Positions 51,958 through 60,335 of a DNA stretch of 64,000 nucleotides are shown one piece after another. Source of the stretch: Bacilli bacterium (lineage in GTDB: Bacteria; Bacillota_I; Bacilli_A; RFN20; DUOF01); assembly GCA_017517765.1 (NCBI GenBank), contig JAFWYE010000006.1, forward strand, positions 620,001-684,000. Direction: 5' to 3'. The notes below the pieces were generated by a model. The model had not been told where the DNA came from. It saw nothing but the letters and a program-made list of their open reading frames with translations, and made no database searches. The position numbers were made by a program, and so were the translations under genes. Position 1 is the first letter of the stretch, and each line of letters starts with the position of its first letter.

Positions 51958-52635
51958 TTATTTTAAATATTCAGGTATATTAAATCCCTTATCCTTAATC
52001 TTGTTATATAGTTCTTCACTTTCTATATGCATCAAAGTTATTTTTGTTTTATCCATTTTCATAATTTCTTTATAATCCATATGAACAGAAATTGCTTCTC
52101 CTATTTCTGTATAGATATCTTCATATTTTGGATCATTTACTACTAACTTTAAATAATCTATTTCATTTGAATCTCCGGTATATAGTGTCTTAACATTGTT
52201 CTTTGAAAAAATTATACTATAGCATTCTAGCATTGGAGTATGTTTCGTTTTTCTTAAATTGACGTCAAAAGAAAAATCAAATTCTTCTTTTTTAACAATT
52301 TCATAAAAAGATTTATCCACAGCCATAATATCTAATAGTGCTATTAATTTTTCACTAAAAGTATCACTATTATCTAATATTTTTACTTTTATATTTAAAG
52401 CTATCGCAGCATATTGAATAAATGTCGCTAGCCCACCCACATGATCTCCATGCATATGTGTAATAATTACATATATTTTATTTATGTTATTTAATAAATT
52501 ATATCTAATTGTTTTATCAAAAGTATCTAATCCATAATCTATAAATAGTATTTTATCTTCTTCTTTTATATAAGCAGCATTACACCCTAATTCAGTATAA
52601 AATGCCCCTCCAATTCCAATAAAATTTAATTTCAT
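51958..52635 (-). CDS. Metallo-beta-lactamase fold hydrolase
   Basis: The 225-residue protein has the binuclear metal motif THMHGDHVGG, ILFIDYGLD upstream, and TGDSNE and MHIESE downstream as further ligands or strands. It resembles RNase Z and other phosphodiesterases of the fold rather than beta-lactamases. Candidate substrates are RNA ends or a cyclic phosphate, but nothing is specific. It starts directly after rsmA (4-base overlap) and is inserted between rsmA and yabG, which are neighbours in B. subtilis. A terminator follows. Confidence 0.8.
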   Translation of the reverse strand: MKLNFIGIGGAFYTELGCNAAYIKEEDKILFIDYGLDTFDKTIRYNLLNNINKIYVIITHMHGDHVGGLATFIQYAAIALNIKVKILDNSDTFSEKLIALLDIMAVDKSFYEIVKKEEFDFSFDVNLRKTKHTPMLECYSIIFSKNNVKTLYTGDSNEIDYLKLVVNDPKYEDIYTEIGEAISVHMDYKEIMKMDKTKITLMHIESEELYNKIKDKGFNIPEYLK

Positions 52636-53459
52636 TTTGATAGTTCCTCCAAAATATTTTTAAACTCTAAAATAGTTAGTTCTTCAATTCTAACTGTAGG
52701 CTTAACATCCATCTTAACAAATTTTTCTAAAACATATTCTTTATCATACGGCAATGTATTAATAATAGACTTTCTTCTATTTTTTAAACAATCTTTTAAT
52801 ATATCAAAATAAGACATGTCCAAATTATATAAATCTTTTACAAGATTAAACTCTAAAACAATAGAATCCACATTAGGTCTTGGCTCAAAATCATTTTTGC
52901 TAACATGAGTAATTACCTTAGCATCACAATAATTATCAATTAAAACTTTCAAAAAACTTTCTATTTTATCTTCTTTTTTAATAAATTTCTTTCCAACTTC
53001 TTTTTGCATCATTGCTACAATCTTAGTAATTTTTTCATTACCTGTTGAAATAATTTTTTCTAAAATATCACTAGTAATGTAGTATGGTAAGTTACTTACT
53101 ATAATCACTTCTCTGTATTCTTTATTGTCGTCAATAAGCTTGTTTAAATCTACTTTTAAAAAATCTTCATTGATTATTTCTAGCTTATTCATATCTAAGT
53201 TTTGTTTTAAAACTTCTACCATATTTTTATCAATCTCTATAGCGATTACTTTATTTGATATATTTAAAAGCTCTTGAGTCAGTGCACCAAGTCCTGGCCC
53301 TATTTCTATAACTAGTGTTTCCCCTTTTATATTTAACCCAGAAGTGATTTTTTTAATTGTATCATAATTAATAAGAAAATTTTGTCCATAACCTTTTTTT
53401 GCAATAAGATTATTTTCTTTTAAAATTCTAAATGTTTCTTTCTTAGTTGCTATAATCAT
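52632..53459 (-). CDS. rsmA: 16S rRNA adenine-1518/1519 dimethyltransferase
   Basis: The 275-residue enzyme has KKGYGQNFLINYDT, VIEIGPGLGALTQEL (SAM site) and the catalytic VSNLPYYITSDI. It dimethylates two adjacent adenines in 16S rRNA. It overlaps the end of rnmV by 17 bases. The rnmV-rsmA order matches B. subtilis. Confidence 0.96.
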   Translation of the reverse strand: MIIATKKETFRILKENNLIAKKGYGQNFLINYDTIKKITSGLNIKGETLVIEIGPGLGALTQELLNISNKVIAIEIDKNMVEVLKQNLDMNKLEIINEDFLKVDLNKLIDDNKEYREVIIVSNLPYYITSDILEKIISTGNEKITKIVAMMQKEVGKKFIKKEDKIESFLKVLIDNYCDAKVITHVSKNDFEPRPNVDSIVLEFNLVKDLYNLDMSYFDILKDCLKNRRKSIINTLPYDKEYVLEKFVKMDVKPTVRIEELTILEFKNILEELSK

Positions 53460-53985
53460 CTTTTATCACTTCCTTAATCATATCTATAGTTATATTAAAC
53501 ATATTAATTCTTCTTAAAAAGTTTTTTCCATTACACCATCCCAAATGATACTTACTACAGACTTTTTCTCTCTTTTGTTTTGAATCTGCTTTTCCAACAA
53601 ATCCAAGTTCATATAAATCATTGTAAGTAACATCCCCTATTGCAACATTTGTAAACGTCACTACATTTTCTAAAGCTTGTAATATATCTTCTTTTCTAGT
53701 TTCTGCAATTCCTACTTTCTTACCACGTATGGCTTTACTTTTTTCTACAAAAGCATTTTTACATCCATTAGTGTATTGATTAATCTTATTTCTTATTTGC
53801 ATTCCCGGATAATCAGGATCGGTTAGAATTATTACCCCTCTAGTTTCATTTGCTTTTTTTATTAATTCTAATGTTTCCTTACTTATCTCGCTGCCATTAG
53901 TAATAATAATTTCTACATCTAAAAAACTCTTTAGCAGTGTATAATCACTCTTACCTTCCACCACTATAACTTCTTTAATTTTCAC
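53443..53985 (-). CDS. rnmV: Ribonuclease M5
   Basis: The 180-residue Toprim protein begins VKIKEVIVVEGKSDYTLLKS and has ITNGSEI and GVIILTDPDYPGMQIR (Toprim acidic residues) with a C-terminal rRNA-binding part. It matures 5S rRNA. The B. subtilis protein starts MKIKEIIVVEG, so GTG 53985 is the best start; ATG 53994 would add three residues. The start region coincides with a parS-like sequence and overlaps the end of tatD. Confidence 0.93.
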   Translation of the reverse strand: MKIKEVIVVEGKSDYTLLKSFLDVEIIITNGSEISKETLELIKKANETRGVIILTDPDYPGMQIRNKINQYTNGCKNAFVEKSKAIRGKKVGIAETRKEDILQALENVVTFTNVAIGDVTYNDLYELGFVGKADSKQKREKVCSKYHLGWCNGKNFLRRINMFNITIDMIKEVIKDDYSN

Positions 53986-54745
53986 GTGAAACATCCAGGA
54001 TGTTACATGCATTTATAAATGTTTCATCCTCTACCACTTCTATAGGTAGTCCTTTTATCTTAGCTATTTCTTCTGCAACATATTTTATGTGTGCTGGTTC
54101 GTTTCTTGTTCCTCTATATGGAGTAGGAGTTAAATATGGCGCATCTGTTTCTAATAAAATATATTTTAAATCTAATTTTTCCACAACTGACTTAACTTCT
54201 TTTGCATTCTTATATGTGACTACCCCTCCAAAAGCAAACATAAATCCATAATTAATTAGCTCTTTTGCAATCTCATAAGAGTAAGCATAGCAATGCATTA
54301 TTCCTTTTTTATAACAATCACTGTATTCTTTTAATATATCAACAGTATCCTTACATGCATCTCTAGAATGAATTATTATAGGTAAGTTGTGCTTTTTTGC
54401 TAGCTTTAATTGCTTTATAAAAAGATCGCTTTGATTTTCTTTTATAACACCATCATAATGATAATCTAAACCTATTTCGCCTATAGCAACAACTTTATCA
54501 GAAATCAATTTTTCTAATTTAATCAAATCAGTATCATATTTTGTATTTGCCTCACTTGGATGTATTCCAATAGCAGCATACACAAAAGGATATTCACTTG
54601 CTATTTTAACAGCCTGAATACTACTTTCTAAATCAAAGCCAACTACTACCATTTTGCTAACATTATTTTTCAAAGCATTATCAATTATATCTTTATAATT
54701 TTCATATGAAGAATCATTTAAATGTACATGTGTATCAAATAACAT
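53975..54745 (-). CDS. tatD: TatD-family metal-dependent DNase
   Basis: The 256-residue amidohydrolase-fold protein has FDTHVHLND, VAIGEIGLDYHYDG, PIIIHSRDA and LETDAPYLTPTPYRG, the full TatD metal set. It resembles B. subtilis YabD, which lies before rnmV as here. TatD enzymes degrade DNA or RNA ends. It is 7 bases downstream of mnmE. Confidence 0.94.
   Translation of the reverse strand: MLFDTHVHLNDSSYENYKDIIDNALKNNVSKMVVVGFDLESSIQAVKIASEYPFVYAAIGIHPSEANTKYDTDLIKLEKLISDKVVAIGEIGLDYHYDGVIKENQSDLFIKQLKLAKKHNLPIIIHSRDACKDTVDILKEYSDCYKKGIMHCYAYSYEIAKELINYGFMFAFGGVVTYKNAKEVKSVVEKLDLKYILLETDAPYLTPTPYRGTRNEPAHIKYVAEEIAKIKGLPIEVVEDETFINACNILDVSREN
53978..53993. promoter_or_regulatory. parS: parS-like ParB site at the rnmV start
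   Basis: ATTTTCACGTGAAACA matches 14 of 16 bases of parS, with the core TTTCACGTGAAACA perfect. It lies across the rnmV start codon and the tatD stop, 5 kb from oriC. Confidence 0.8.
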
Positions 54746-54752
54746 ACTACAC

Positions 54753-56084
54753 CTACTTTCCTAAACAAAATCTAGAAAATATTTCATCCACCATATTAAG
54801 CTTAGCCTTGTGTCCTAAAATATCTCTTATATTTTCTAAAGCTTGTGTTAATTCCACGGTTAACAAATCCACAGGAACCAACTCTAACTCTTTTATAACA
54901 TTAGTTAACAACATATGGCTATTTTCTAATAATCCTATATGTCTTACATTAGACAATAATGGTTTGTTGTTATATTCTTTTAAATCAAAACCAATTGAAT
55001 TAATAATAGCGCTTTTTAACTCTTCTATATCGTTATCTCTAGCACTTATAGTTATACAATCATAATTAAAGTCATTTATCTTAATTTCCTTTTTATTTGC
55101 TACTATAATTCTATTCTTATTTTTGGTTAATTCTAATAATTCAAAGTCATCTCTATTAAGTTCTCTAGATGAATCTAAAACAACGATTACAATATCAGCT
55201 TTATTTGCCAAATCTAATGACTTTTCTATACCGATTTTTTCTACTTTATTATCTGTATTTCTAACACCTGCTGTATCCAATAAATTTATTTTCAATCCCT
55301 CTAAAATTATTTGTCCTTCAACAACATCTCTGGTAGTTCCCTCTATATCAGTAACAATCGCTTTTTCCTCATTTAATAAAGCATTCAATATACTAGATTT
55401 ACCAACGTTAGGCTTTCCTAGTATCGCAATATTTATTCCATCTTTAATTGTTTTTCCTACCTTGGAATCTTTTATTAATGTTTCAATATCTTCTTTTATT
55501 TTATTTATTCTAGTAAATGCATAATCTTTTGTAACAACTTCAGCTTCATCATACTCAGGATAATCTATATTAACTTCTATATTAGCTAATAAATCCAAAA
55601 AATCTTTCTCTATATCTTCAACTAATTTAGAAGTGTTACCCATTAGAGAATTTACCGCTAATTTTGCTTCTAATTCACTTCCTGCTCTAATCATATCATT
55701 TATAGATTCAGCTTGTACTAAATCTATTTTATTATTAAGAAAAGCTCTTTTTGAAAACTCTCCTCTATTAGCTAATCTTGCTCCCATCTTTAAACATAAA
55801 GCAATAATTCTTTTAACAATAAACATTCCACCATGACAATTGATTTCAAAAGAATCTTCACCAGTAAATGATCTAGGTGCAACAAAAGTAGAAACCAATA
55901 CTTGGTCAATAATTTCTCCTTCATCTACTATATTTCCAAAATAAACTTTATTACCCTCATAATTAGCCTTATTAGAAAAAATCTTTTTTAACAATTCTAA
56001 AGAATTATCTCCACTAACTCTAATTATACTCAAAGCACTCTCCATCATAGGAGTTGCTAAAGCCACTATAACATCATTATACAT
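54753..56084 (-). CDS. mnmE: tRNA modification GTPase MnmE
   Basis: The 443-residue protein has the N-terminal formyl-THF domain, a helical domain, the G domain inserted in it (GKPNVGKSSILNALL, DIEGTTRDVVEG, LLDTAGVR, VANK) and the C-terminal FCLGK with its catalytic Cys. With MnmG it modifies wobble uridines of tRNA. TATAAT at 56108-56103 precedes the gene. It leads the mnmE-tatD-rnmV-rsmA-MBL operon. Confidence 0.96.
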   Translation of the reverse strand: MYNDVIVALATPMMESALSIIRVSGDNSLELLKKIFSNKANYEGNKVYFGNIVDEGEIIDQVLVSTFVAPRSFTGEDSFEINCHGGMFIVKRIIALCLKMGARLANRGEFSKRAFLNNKIDLVQAESINDMIRAGSELEAKLAVNSLMGNTSKLVEDIEKDFLDLLANIEVNIDYPEYDEAEVVTKDYAFTRINKIKEDIETLIKDSKVGKTIKDGINIAILGKPNVGKSSILNALLNEEKAIVTDIEGTTRDVVEGQIILEGLKINLLDTAGVRNTDNKVEKIGIEKSLDLANKADIVIVVLDSSRELNRDDFELLELTKNKNRIIVANKKEIKINDFNYDCITISARDNDIEELKSAIINSIGFDLKEYNNKPLLSNVRHIGLLENSHMLLTNVIKELELVPVDLLTVELTQALENIRDILGHKAKLNMVDEIFSRFCLGK

Positions 56085-56102
56085 ACTATCACCTTCTTAA
56101 AA

Positions 56103-56108
56103 ATTATA
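56103..56108 (-). promoter_or_regulatory. -10 element of the mnmE operon
   Basis: A perfect TATAAT on the minus strand, about 19 bases upstream of the mnmE ATG and downstream of the jag terminator. No convincing -35 is visible. Confidence 0.45.
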
Positions 56109-56116
56109 CATAAATA

Positions 56117-56150
56117 AAATAAAAAAGTATAGTTTAAAAACTATACTTCT
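56117..56150 (-). terminator. Terminator of the yidC-jag operon
   Basis: The stem AAGTATAGTTT/AAACTATACTT is followed on the minus strand by TTTTTTATTTTATTT. It lies 17 bases downstream of the jag stop and upstream of mnmE. Confidence 0.9.
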
Positions 56151-56165
56151 TTTTAATGCTTTTAC

Positions 56166-56756
56166 TTATTCTTCAACGTAGTGAATACTTAATCTTCTTT
56201 CTTTTCCTTGACCATGACTTTCTGTCTTTATGTTATGATAGCTAGCTAAAGCACCATGAATTATTCTTCTCTCATCACTAGGCATAGGATTTAAAGTTAT
56301 TGTATTCTTAGTTGTTTGAACTTCTTTTGCATACTTTCTTGCCATTTGTATTAATTTTTCATATTTTTCTTCTTTATAATCAGACACATCTAATAAAATT
56401 TTGTAATGCTTAGAGAATCTTTGATTAATAGCAACTCTTACAAGTTCATTCATTGCTTGTAATGTTTTTCCACCCTTGCCAATCAATACAGCATCTCTAT
56501 CCGTTTTAATAGCCATATTAATAACTTCTTTTTCATATTTTGCATTTAATTCTACAGTTAAACCCATATTAGTTAAAACTGTAGTTAAATAACTTTTTAC
56601 ATAATCAATTACATCAGCCACAAAATAAGCTTCAATTTCACATTTCTCTTCAGTATTTGTTACAACTCTATATTGTAAATATTCGATATCAACGTTTTCG
56701 CCATCTGCAGCATGATCTAATGCTTCTTCTAAATTTTTTCCACTATAAATATTCAT
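56166..56756 (-). CDS. jag: KH/R3H RNA-binding protein Jag (KhpB)
   Basis: The 196-residue protein has a Jag N-terminal segment (YSGKNLEEALDHAA), a KH domain with VLIGKGGKTLQAMNEL and an R3H domain with NPMPSDERRIIHGAL. Jag/KhpB binds RNA with KhpA and affects cell elongation; in B. subtilis it is SpoIIIJ-associated. It is 17 bases after yidC, the usual neighbour. Confidence 0.92.
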   Translation of the reverse strand: MNIYSGKNLEEALDHAADGENVDIEYLQYRVVTNTEEKCEIEAYFVADVIDYVKSYLTTVLTNMGLTVELNAKYEKEVINMAIKTDRDAVLIGKGGKTLQAMNELVRVAINQRFSKHYKILLDVSDYKEEKYEKLIQMARKYAKEVQTTKNTITLNPMPSDERRIIHGALASYHNIKTESHGQGKERRLSIHYVEE

Positions 56757-56773
56757 ATTAACACCTCTAAAAA

Positions 56774-58033
56774 CTATTTTACTATTTTTGCTTTCTTTTT
56801 CCTATTACCTAGGGCCTTTAATTTTTCTTTAACAATATCTAAACTAAATATAGTTGTTTGAATTATTGAGAATATAGAACCTACAACCCAATAGATAACT
56901 AATGCTGCCGGTAATACAAACGCAGATAACACAACCATAACAATCATCATAATAGTCATCATATTCATTTGCTTTTGAGTTGCATTCTTAGGAGTCTTTT
57001 TATACTCAGGAGTAGGATTTTTCTTTTCTTTAAACCATCTAATAATAGTAGGTAGTTTCATAGTAAGAACTTGTCCACCAACCATCAAAAGAAGTAATAC
57101 GATAGCAGCAATATTTCCTTGGAATATTTGCTCATTAACAGGTGTACCAAATTCTAATCCTAATAATATACCACTTCTTATTGCAACAGTTTGGTTCATT
57201 GCTGCCCATACCGCAATAAATATAGGGAATTGTATAAACATAGTTAAGAAACTTGATAAAGGATTTATATTATTATCCTTATATAGTGCCATCATCTTTG
57301 TAGATAAAACTTGTTTTTCTGCATCACTTGTGTTTGGATCGCTAAATCTAGCTTGTAACGCTTGAATTTCAGGTTGAATTTCTTGCATTCTCATATTTCC
57401 TATTTGGCCTTTAAATCCAATAATTAACATAAGACTTCTTATTATTAAAACTACTAACACTATAGCAGCAAGTTGTGCACCACCTTGTCCACCAAATGAA
57501 TGAGTGAAAGTTGACATTAACCATGAAAGTGGATACACAATAAGACCTTCCAATAAACCAGTTTTCCATGCATCTCCCCATGTTTTAGCTTCCAACTTTG
57601 CGCCTGTTGTTGGATCGTTTTCACCTGTAACAGTTAAACAAGCTTGAGGATGTTCTGCAAACATAGATTGCACATTAGCTGTCACATATTCTTGAAATGC
57701 ATCTGTTCTTGTTGCAATATATTCTTTACTTTCATCAGTATAATCAACACCTGGATATTGAGCTTCTAGCTCTTTTGCAACTTGAGCCTTAGATTTTGTA
57801 CCTTCAAAATTTCCATTCTCATAATATATATTGAATTCATCTGGATAAACAGTTTTACCCTCTTCTGTTGAAAACCTTGTTCTCCAGTCATCAATATTAT
57901 TTTCTTCTATTTGAGCTTTTATATTTGATAAATCTTGTTCTGTACACATAGAATTAGTACAAGAACAACCTGTAGCAATCAAAACCCCAAACAATAAGAC
58001 TGTTAAAATTTTAATCATCTTTTTGTTTTTCAT
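56774..58033 (-). CDS. yidC: Membrane protein insertase YidC, lipoprotein form
   Basis: The 419-residue protein has a lipoprotein signal (lipobox ATGC, Cys23), then a long extracytoplasmic stretch (about residues 24-165), five hydrophobic segments and a basic C-terminal tail (GNRKKKAKIVK). The central QEIQPEIQALQARFSD and the conserved FIQFPIFIAVWAAMNQ identify YidC/SpoIIIJ. It inserts membrane proteins. It is longer than usual Bacillota forms (about 260-330) because of the N-terminal extension. It overlaps rnpA by one base. Confidence 0.93.
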   Translation of the reverse strand: MKNKKMIKILTVLLFGVLIATGCSCTNSMCTEQDLSNIKAQIEENNIDDWRTRFSTEEGKTVYPDEFNIYYENGNFEGTKSKAQVAKELEAQYPGVDYTDESKEYIATRTDAFQEYVTANVQSMFAEHPQACLTVTGENDPTTGAKLEAKTWGDAWKTGLLEGLIVYPLSWLMSTFTHSFGGQGGAQLAAIVLVVLIIRSLMLIIGFKGQIGNMRMQEIQPEIQALQARFSDPNTSDAEKQVLSTKMMALYKDNNINPLSSFLTMFIQFPIFIAVWAAMNQTVAIRSGILLGLEFGTPVNEQIFQGNIAAIVLLLLMVGGQVLTMKLPTIIRWFKEKKNPTPEYKKTPKNATQKQMNMMTIMMIVMVVLSAFVLPAALVIYWVVGSIFSIIQTTIFSLDIVKEKLKALGNRKKKAKIVK

Positions 58034-58374
58034 TAATCGTTTTCTCCTTTTACAAAAATTTTATTAATATCTTTTTTTAAACTTTCAAAATTTTCTTGAT
58101 ATGTCATTTCCAAAAATTTCTTTCTAGCTATAATGATCACATCATAACTTAAATTAGAATCTAATAGGTTGTCTATCATACTAACGAATTGTCTTTTAAT
58201 TCTATGTCTGATAACAGAGTTACCTAACTTTGAACTAACGCTAACCCCAACTCTTATATGGTTTAAATCATTTTTTGAATAGTAGATAGTATAATTTCCA
58301 CGTGAAACATTTTTTCTTTGATCTAATACAGTTTTAAAATCTTGATTTTTTAATAATCTAAATTTTCTTTTCAT
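58033..58374 (-). CDS. rnpA: Ribonuclease P protein component
   Basis: The 113-residue basic protein has the RNR motif region VSVSSKLGNSVIRHRIKRQF, specific to RnpA. It assists the RNase P RNA in trimming tRNA 5' ends. It lies between rpmH and yidC as in most Bacillota; a strong terminator separates it from rpmH. A third parS-like sequence lies near its 5' end. Confidence 0.93.
   Translation of the reverse strand: MKRKFRLLKNQDFKTVLDQRKNVSRGNYTIYYSKNDLNHIRVGVSVSSKLGNSVIRHRIKRQFVSMIDNLLDSNLSYDVIIIARKKFLEMTYQENFESLKKDINKIFVKGEND
58294..58309. promoter_or_regulatory. parS: Weaker parS-like site inside rnpA
   Basis: ATTTCCACGTGAAACA matches 13 of 16 bases of parS; the CACGTGAAACA half is perfect. 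It lies in rnpA, about 300 bases from the oriC region. Confidence 0.55.
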
Positions 58375-58400
58375 ATAAATATCACCTAAATATTTTCAAA

Positions 58401-58437
58401 AAAAATGGGCTGTTAGATTTTTAACTAAACAGCCCTT
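58401..58437 (-). terminator. Terminator or attenuator between rpmH and rnpA
   Basis: The stem GGGCTGTTTAG/CTAACAGCCC (58407-58436, one bulged base) is followed on the minus strand by ATTTTTTT. It lies just after the rpmH stop, so rnpA expression depends on read-through. Confidence 0.88.
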
Positions 58438-58441
58438 TAAA

Positions 58442-58576
58442 TTAAGCAGATAGTACTTGTCTACCTTTGCTTCTTCTTCTAGCAAGAACCTTGCGTCCAT
58501 TTTTAGTAGCCATTCTAGCTCTGAAACCATGAACTGCGGAATGTTTTCTCTTACTTGGTTGATATGTTCTTTTCAT
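58442..58576 (-). CDS. rpmH: Ribosomal protein L34
   Basis: This 44-residue protein reads [20 protein letters not shown] at its start and ends in [12 protein letters not shown], an exact L34 pattern. GGAGGTG lies 7 bases before the ATG. It is the gene closest to oriC on the left arm and has a consensus promoter. It is too short for an ORF cut-off of 60 codons and is easily missed. Confidence 0.97.
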   Translation of the reverse strand: MKRTYQPSKRKHSAVHGFRARMATKNGRKVLARRRSKGRQVLSA

Positions 58577-58611
58577 TTCGACACCTCCATTAATTAATAC
58601 ATAGCGATAAA

Positions 58612-58640
58612 ATTATAAGTTATAGAGTTTGTGTTGTCAA
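58612..58640 (-). promoter_or_regulatory. Consensus promoter of rpmH
   Basis: On the minus strand perfect TTGACA (58640-58635) and perfect TATAAT (58617-58612) are separated by 17 bases. This should be one of the strongest sigma-A promoters in the window. Confidence 0.9.
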
Positions 58641-58948
58641 CTCATAATGTTTTTTATTTATTTTTTTTAGTTTTAAACATGTTAATTAAGTGTTTATTTA
58701 CGTGTTTGTGGATTGGCACTTTTATCAATCCTAGATTGAGAAAACTCGATGTGTGGAAACTTTATTTCATGTGTAGAAAATGTTAATTATTTTAAACAAT
58801 TTTATGCACAGTTGAAAACATAAAAATAATTCACTTTTTTTTCAACATTTAAGTTGTGGAAAACTCCATTTTTGTAGTATAGTAATAATGATTTATGTGT
58901 GGAAAAGGTTGTGGAAAGCAATTTTAGTGATTTTTTTTGCACATAATA

Positions 58949-58957
58949 TGTTATATT
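58949..58957 (+). promoter_or_regulatory. Extended -10 of the dnaA promoter
   Basis: TGTTATATT lies 28 bases before the dnaA ATG, downstream of the DnaA-box cluster, so DnaA can autoregulate. No -35 of quality is seen. Confidence 0.45.
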
Positions 58958-58985
58958 ATTGTGGCGACGAGGGGAGAAAACAAAA

Positions 58986-60335
58986 ATGAATTTATCTAAA
59001 TTATCCACAGTTTGGGGAGAAGTCCTACAAATTGTACAGGATCAACTTACAGATAATAGTGTTTTTGATGCCTTATTTCAGAATTCAAAGCTATACAAAG
59101 TAGATGGGGATACTGCGTATATTAGTGTGCAAACAAGATTTGCTAAAGAATTACTGAATGAAAGGTACCTACAAATTATTGAAAAAGCTCTTGAAGATGT
59201 TACTACTTACAACTATAGTTGTAAAATATCTATGGAGTCTGAAGTAAATTATGTAGAAACAACTATGTCTGAAATTGATCAACAAACTTATGTATCAAAC
59301 TTAATTCCTAACTACACATTTGAAAATTTTGTAGTAGGTCCATCAAATCAAGAAGCGCAAAGCGCAGCTTTAACTACTGCTCTTGATCCTGGAAATTTCT
59401 ATAATCCACTATTCATTTATGGAAAAAGTGGTATTGGTAAAACACATTTACTTCACGCTATAGGAAATTATCTGTTGAAAACTAACCCTAATAAACGTGT
59501 TTATTACGTTTCTAGTGCAGAGTTCTTAGATGAATACGTAAATGCTATTAGATCTAGCCAAATTGATGAATTTAAAGAAAGTTTTAAACAAAATGATATT
59601 TTGTTAATCGATGATATTCAATTCCTTTCAGGAAAAGATAAAATAACAGAAACATTTTTCCACATATTTAACCACTTAGTAACAAGACATAAACAAATTG
59701 TTATAACAAGTGATAGAGCTCCTAATGAGTTGAAAAAACTAGAAGAAAGATTAGTTTCAAGATTTGCTAGTGGATTAAGTGTTCAAATAACTGCTCCTGA
59801 ATATGAAACTTCTTTAGAGATTCTAAAGAAGAAAATTGAAGGACAAACAATTTCAACAAAAACAATTAAAGAAGATGTTTTAAGTTATATTGCTTTGAAG
59901 TATTCAAAGGATATTAGACAATTAGAAGGTGCATTAAATAGATTAATGTTTTATGCTGAATCTTTTAAGAAGCAAAGTAAAGTAATTGACCTAACTATTG
60001 CACAAGAAGCCCTAAAGGGCTTAGTTGTAACACCAATACAACAAGCTGACACATTAACAGTGGAAAAAATAAAGATGACGGTAGCTGATTATTACAAGTT
60101 ATCCACATCTCAACTATCAAGTAGTGTAAGAGTTAGCAACATTTCCACAGCAAGACACATCGCAATGTACTTATGTAGGACATTATTAGATACACCTTTC
60201 ACTAAAATTGGTGATGAATTTGGCGGTAGAGATCACTCAACTGTTATAAATGCGTGTGAAAAGGTGGAAAAGTTGTTGAAAACAGATCCTAACTTTAAAC
60301 AAGCTGTTGAAGATATAAAAATCCTGTTGAGATAA
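58986..60335 (+). CDS. dnaA: Chromosomal replication initiator DnaA
   Basis: The 449-residue protein (ATG 58986, GAGGGGAG upstream) has an N-terminal interaction domain, the AAA+ domain (YGKSGIGKTHLLHAIG, LLIDDIQFLSGK) and the C-terminal box-binding helix GGRDHSTVINACEKV. It opens oriC and controls its own promoter. Perfect DnaA boxes lie in its coding sequence at 59001 and 60099. Nine extra in-frame codons upstream (from GTG 58959) include the ribosome site and are not used. Confidence 0.97.
   Translation: MNLSKLSTVWGEVLQIVQDQLTDNSVFDALFQNSKLYKVDGDTAYISVQTRFAKELLNERYLQIIEKALEDVTTYNYSCKISMESEVNYVETTMSEIDQQTYVSNLIPNYTFENFVVGPSNQEAQSAALTTALDPGNFYNPLFIYGKSGIGKTHLLHAIGNYLLKTNPNKRVYYVSSAEFLDEYVNAIRSSQIDEFKESFKQNDILLIDDIQFLSGKDKITETFFHIFNHLVTRHKQIVITSDRAPNELKKLEERLVSRFASGLSVQITAPEYETSLEILKKKIEGQTISTKTIKEDVLSYIALKYSKDIRQLEGALNRLMFYAESFKKQSKVIDLTIAQEALKGLVVTPIQQADTLTVEKIKMTVADYYKLSTSQLSSSVRVSNISTARHIAMYLCRTLLDTPFTKIGDEFGGRDHSTVINACEKVEKLLKTDPNFKQAVEDIKILLR

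Larger units (their letters stand above)
58577..58985. other. oriC: oriC, upstream DnaA-box cluster (rpmH-dnaA gap)
   Basis: This 409-base gap has no gene. It holds DnaA-box-like 9-mers (TTATCCACA or its complement): TGTGGATTG at 58707, TGTGGAAAC at 58752, TTATGCACA at 58802 (8/9), TGTGGAAAA at 58855 and 58898 (8/9 each) and TGTGGAAAG at 58910. A perfect TTATCCACA follows inside dnaA at 59001. The left part holds the rpmH promoter and the right end the dnaA promoter. The arrangement matches the part of B. subtilis oriC before dnaA. Confidence 0.85.

Noticed and set aside
52313-52321. Perfect DnaA box TTATCCACA inside the MBL gene
   Set aside because: It is within coding sequence without an adjacent promoter and is compatible with chance occurrence.
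58802-59008. Minus-strand open frame of 68 codons across the dnaA upstream region
   Set aside because: It lies over the DnaA boxes and dnaA promoter, lacks a good ribosome site and has a composition like its non-coding surroundings.
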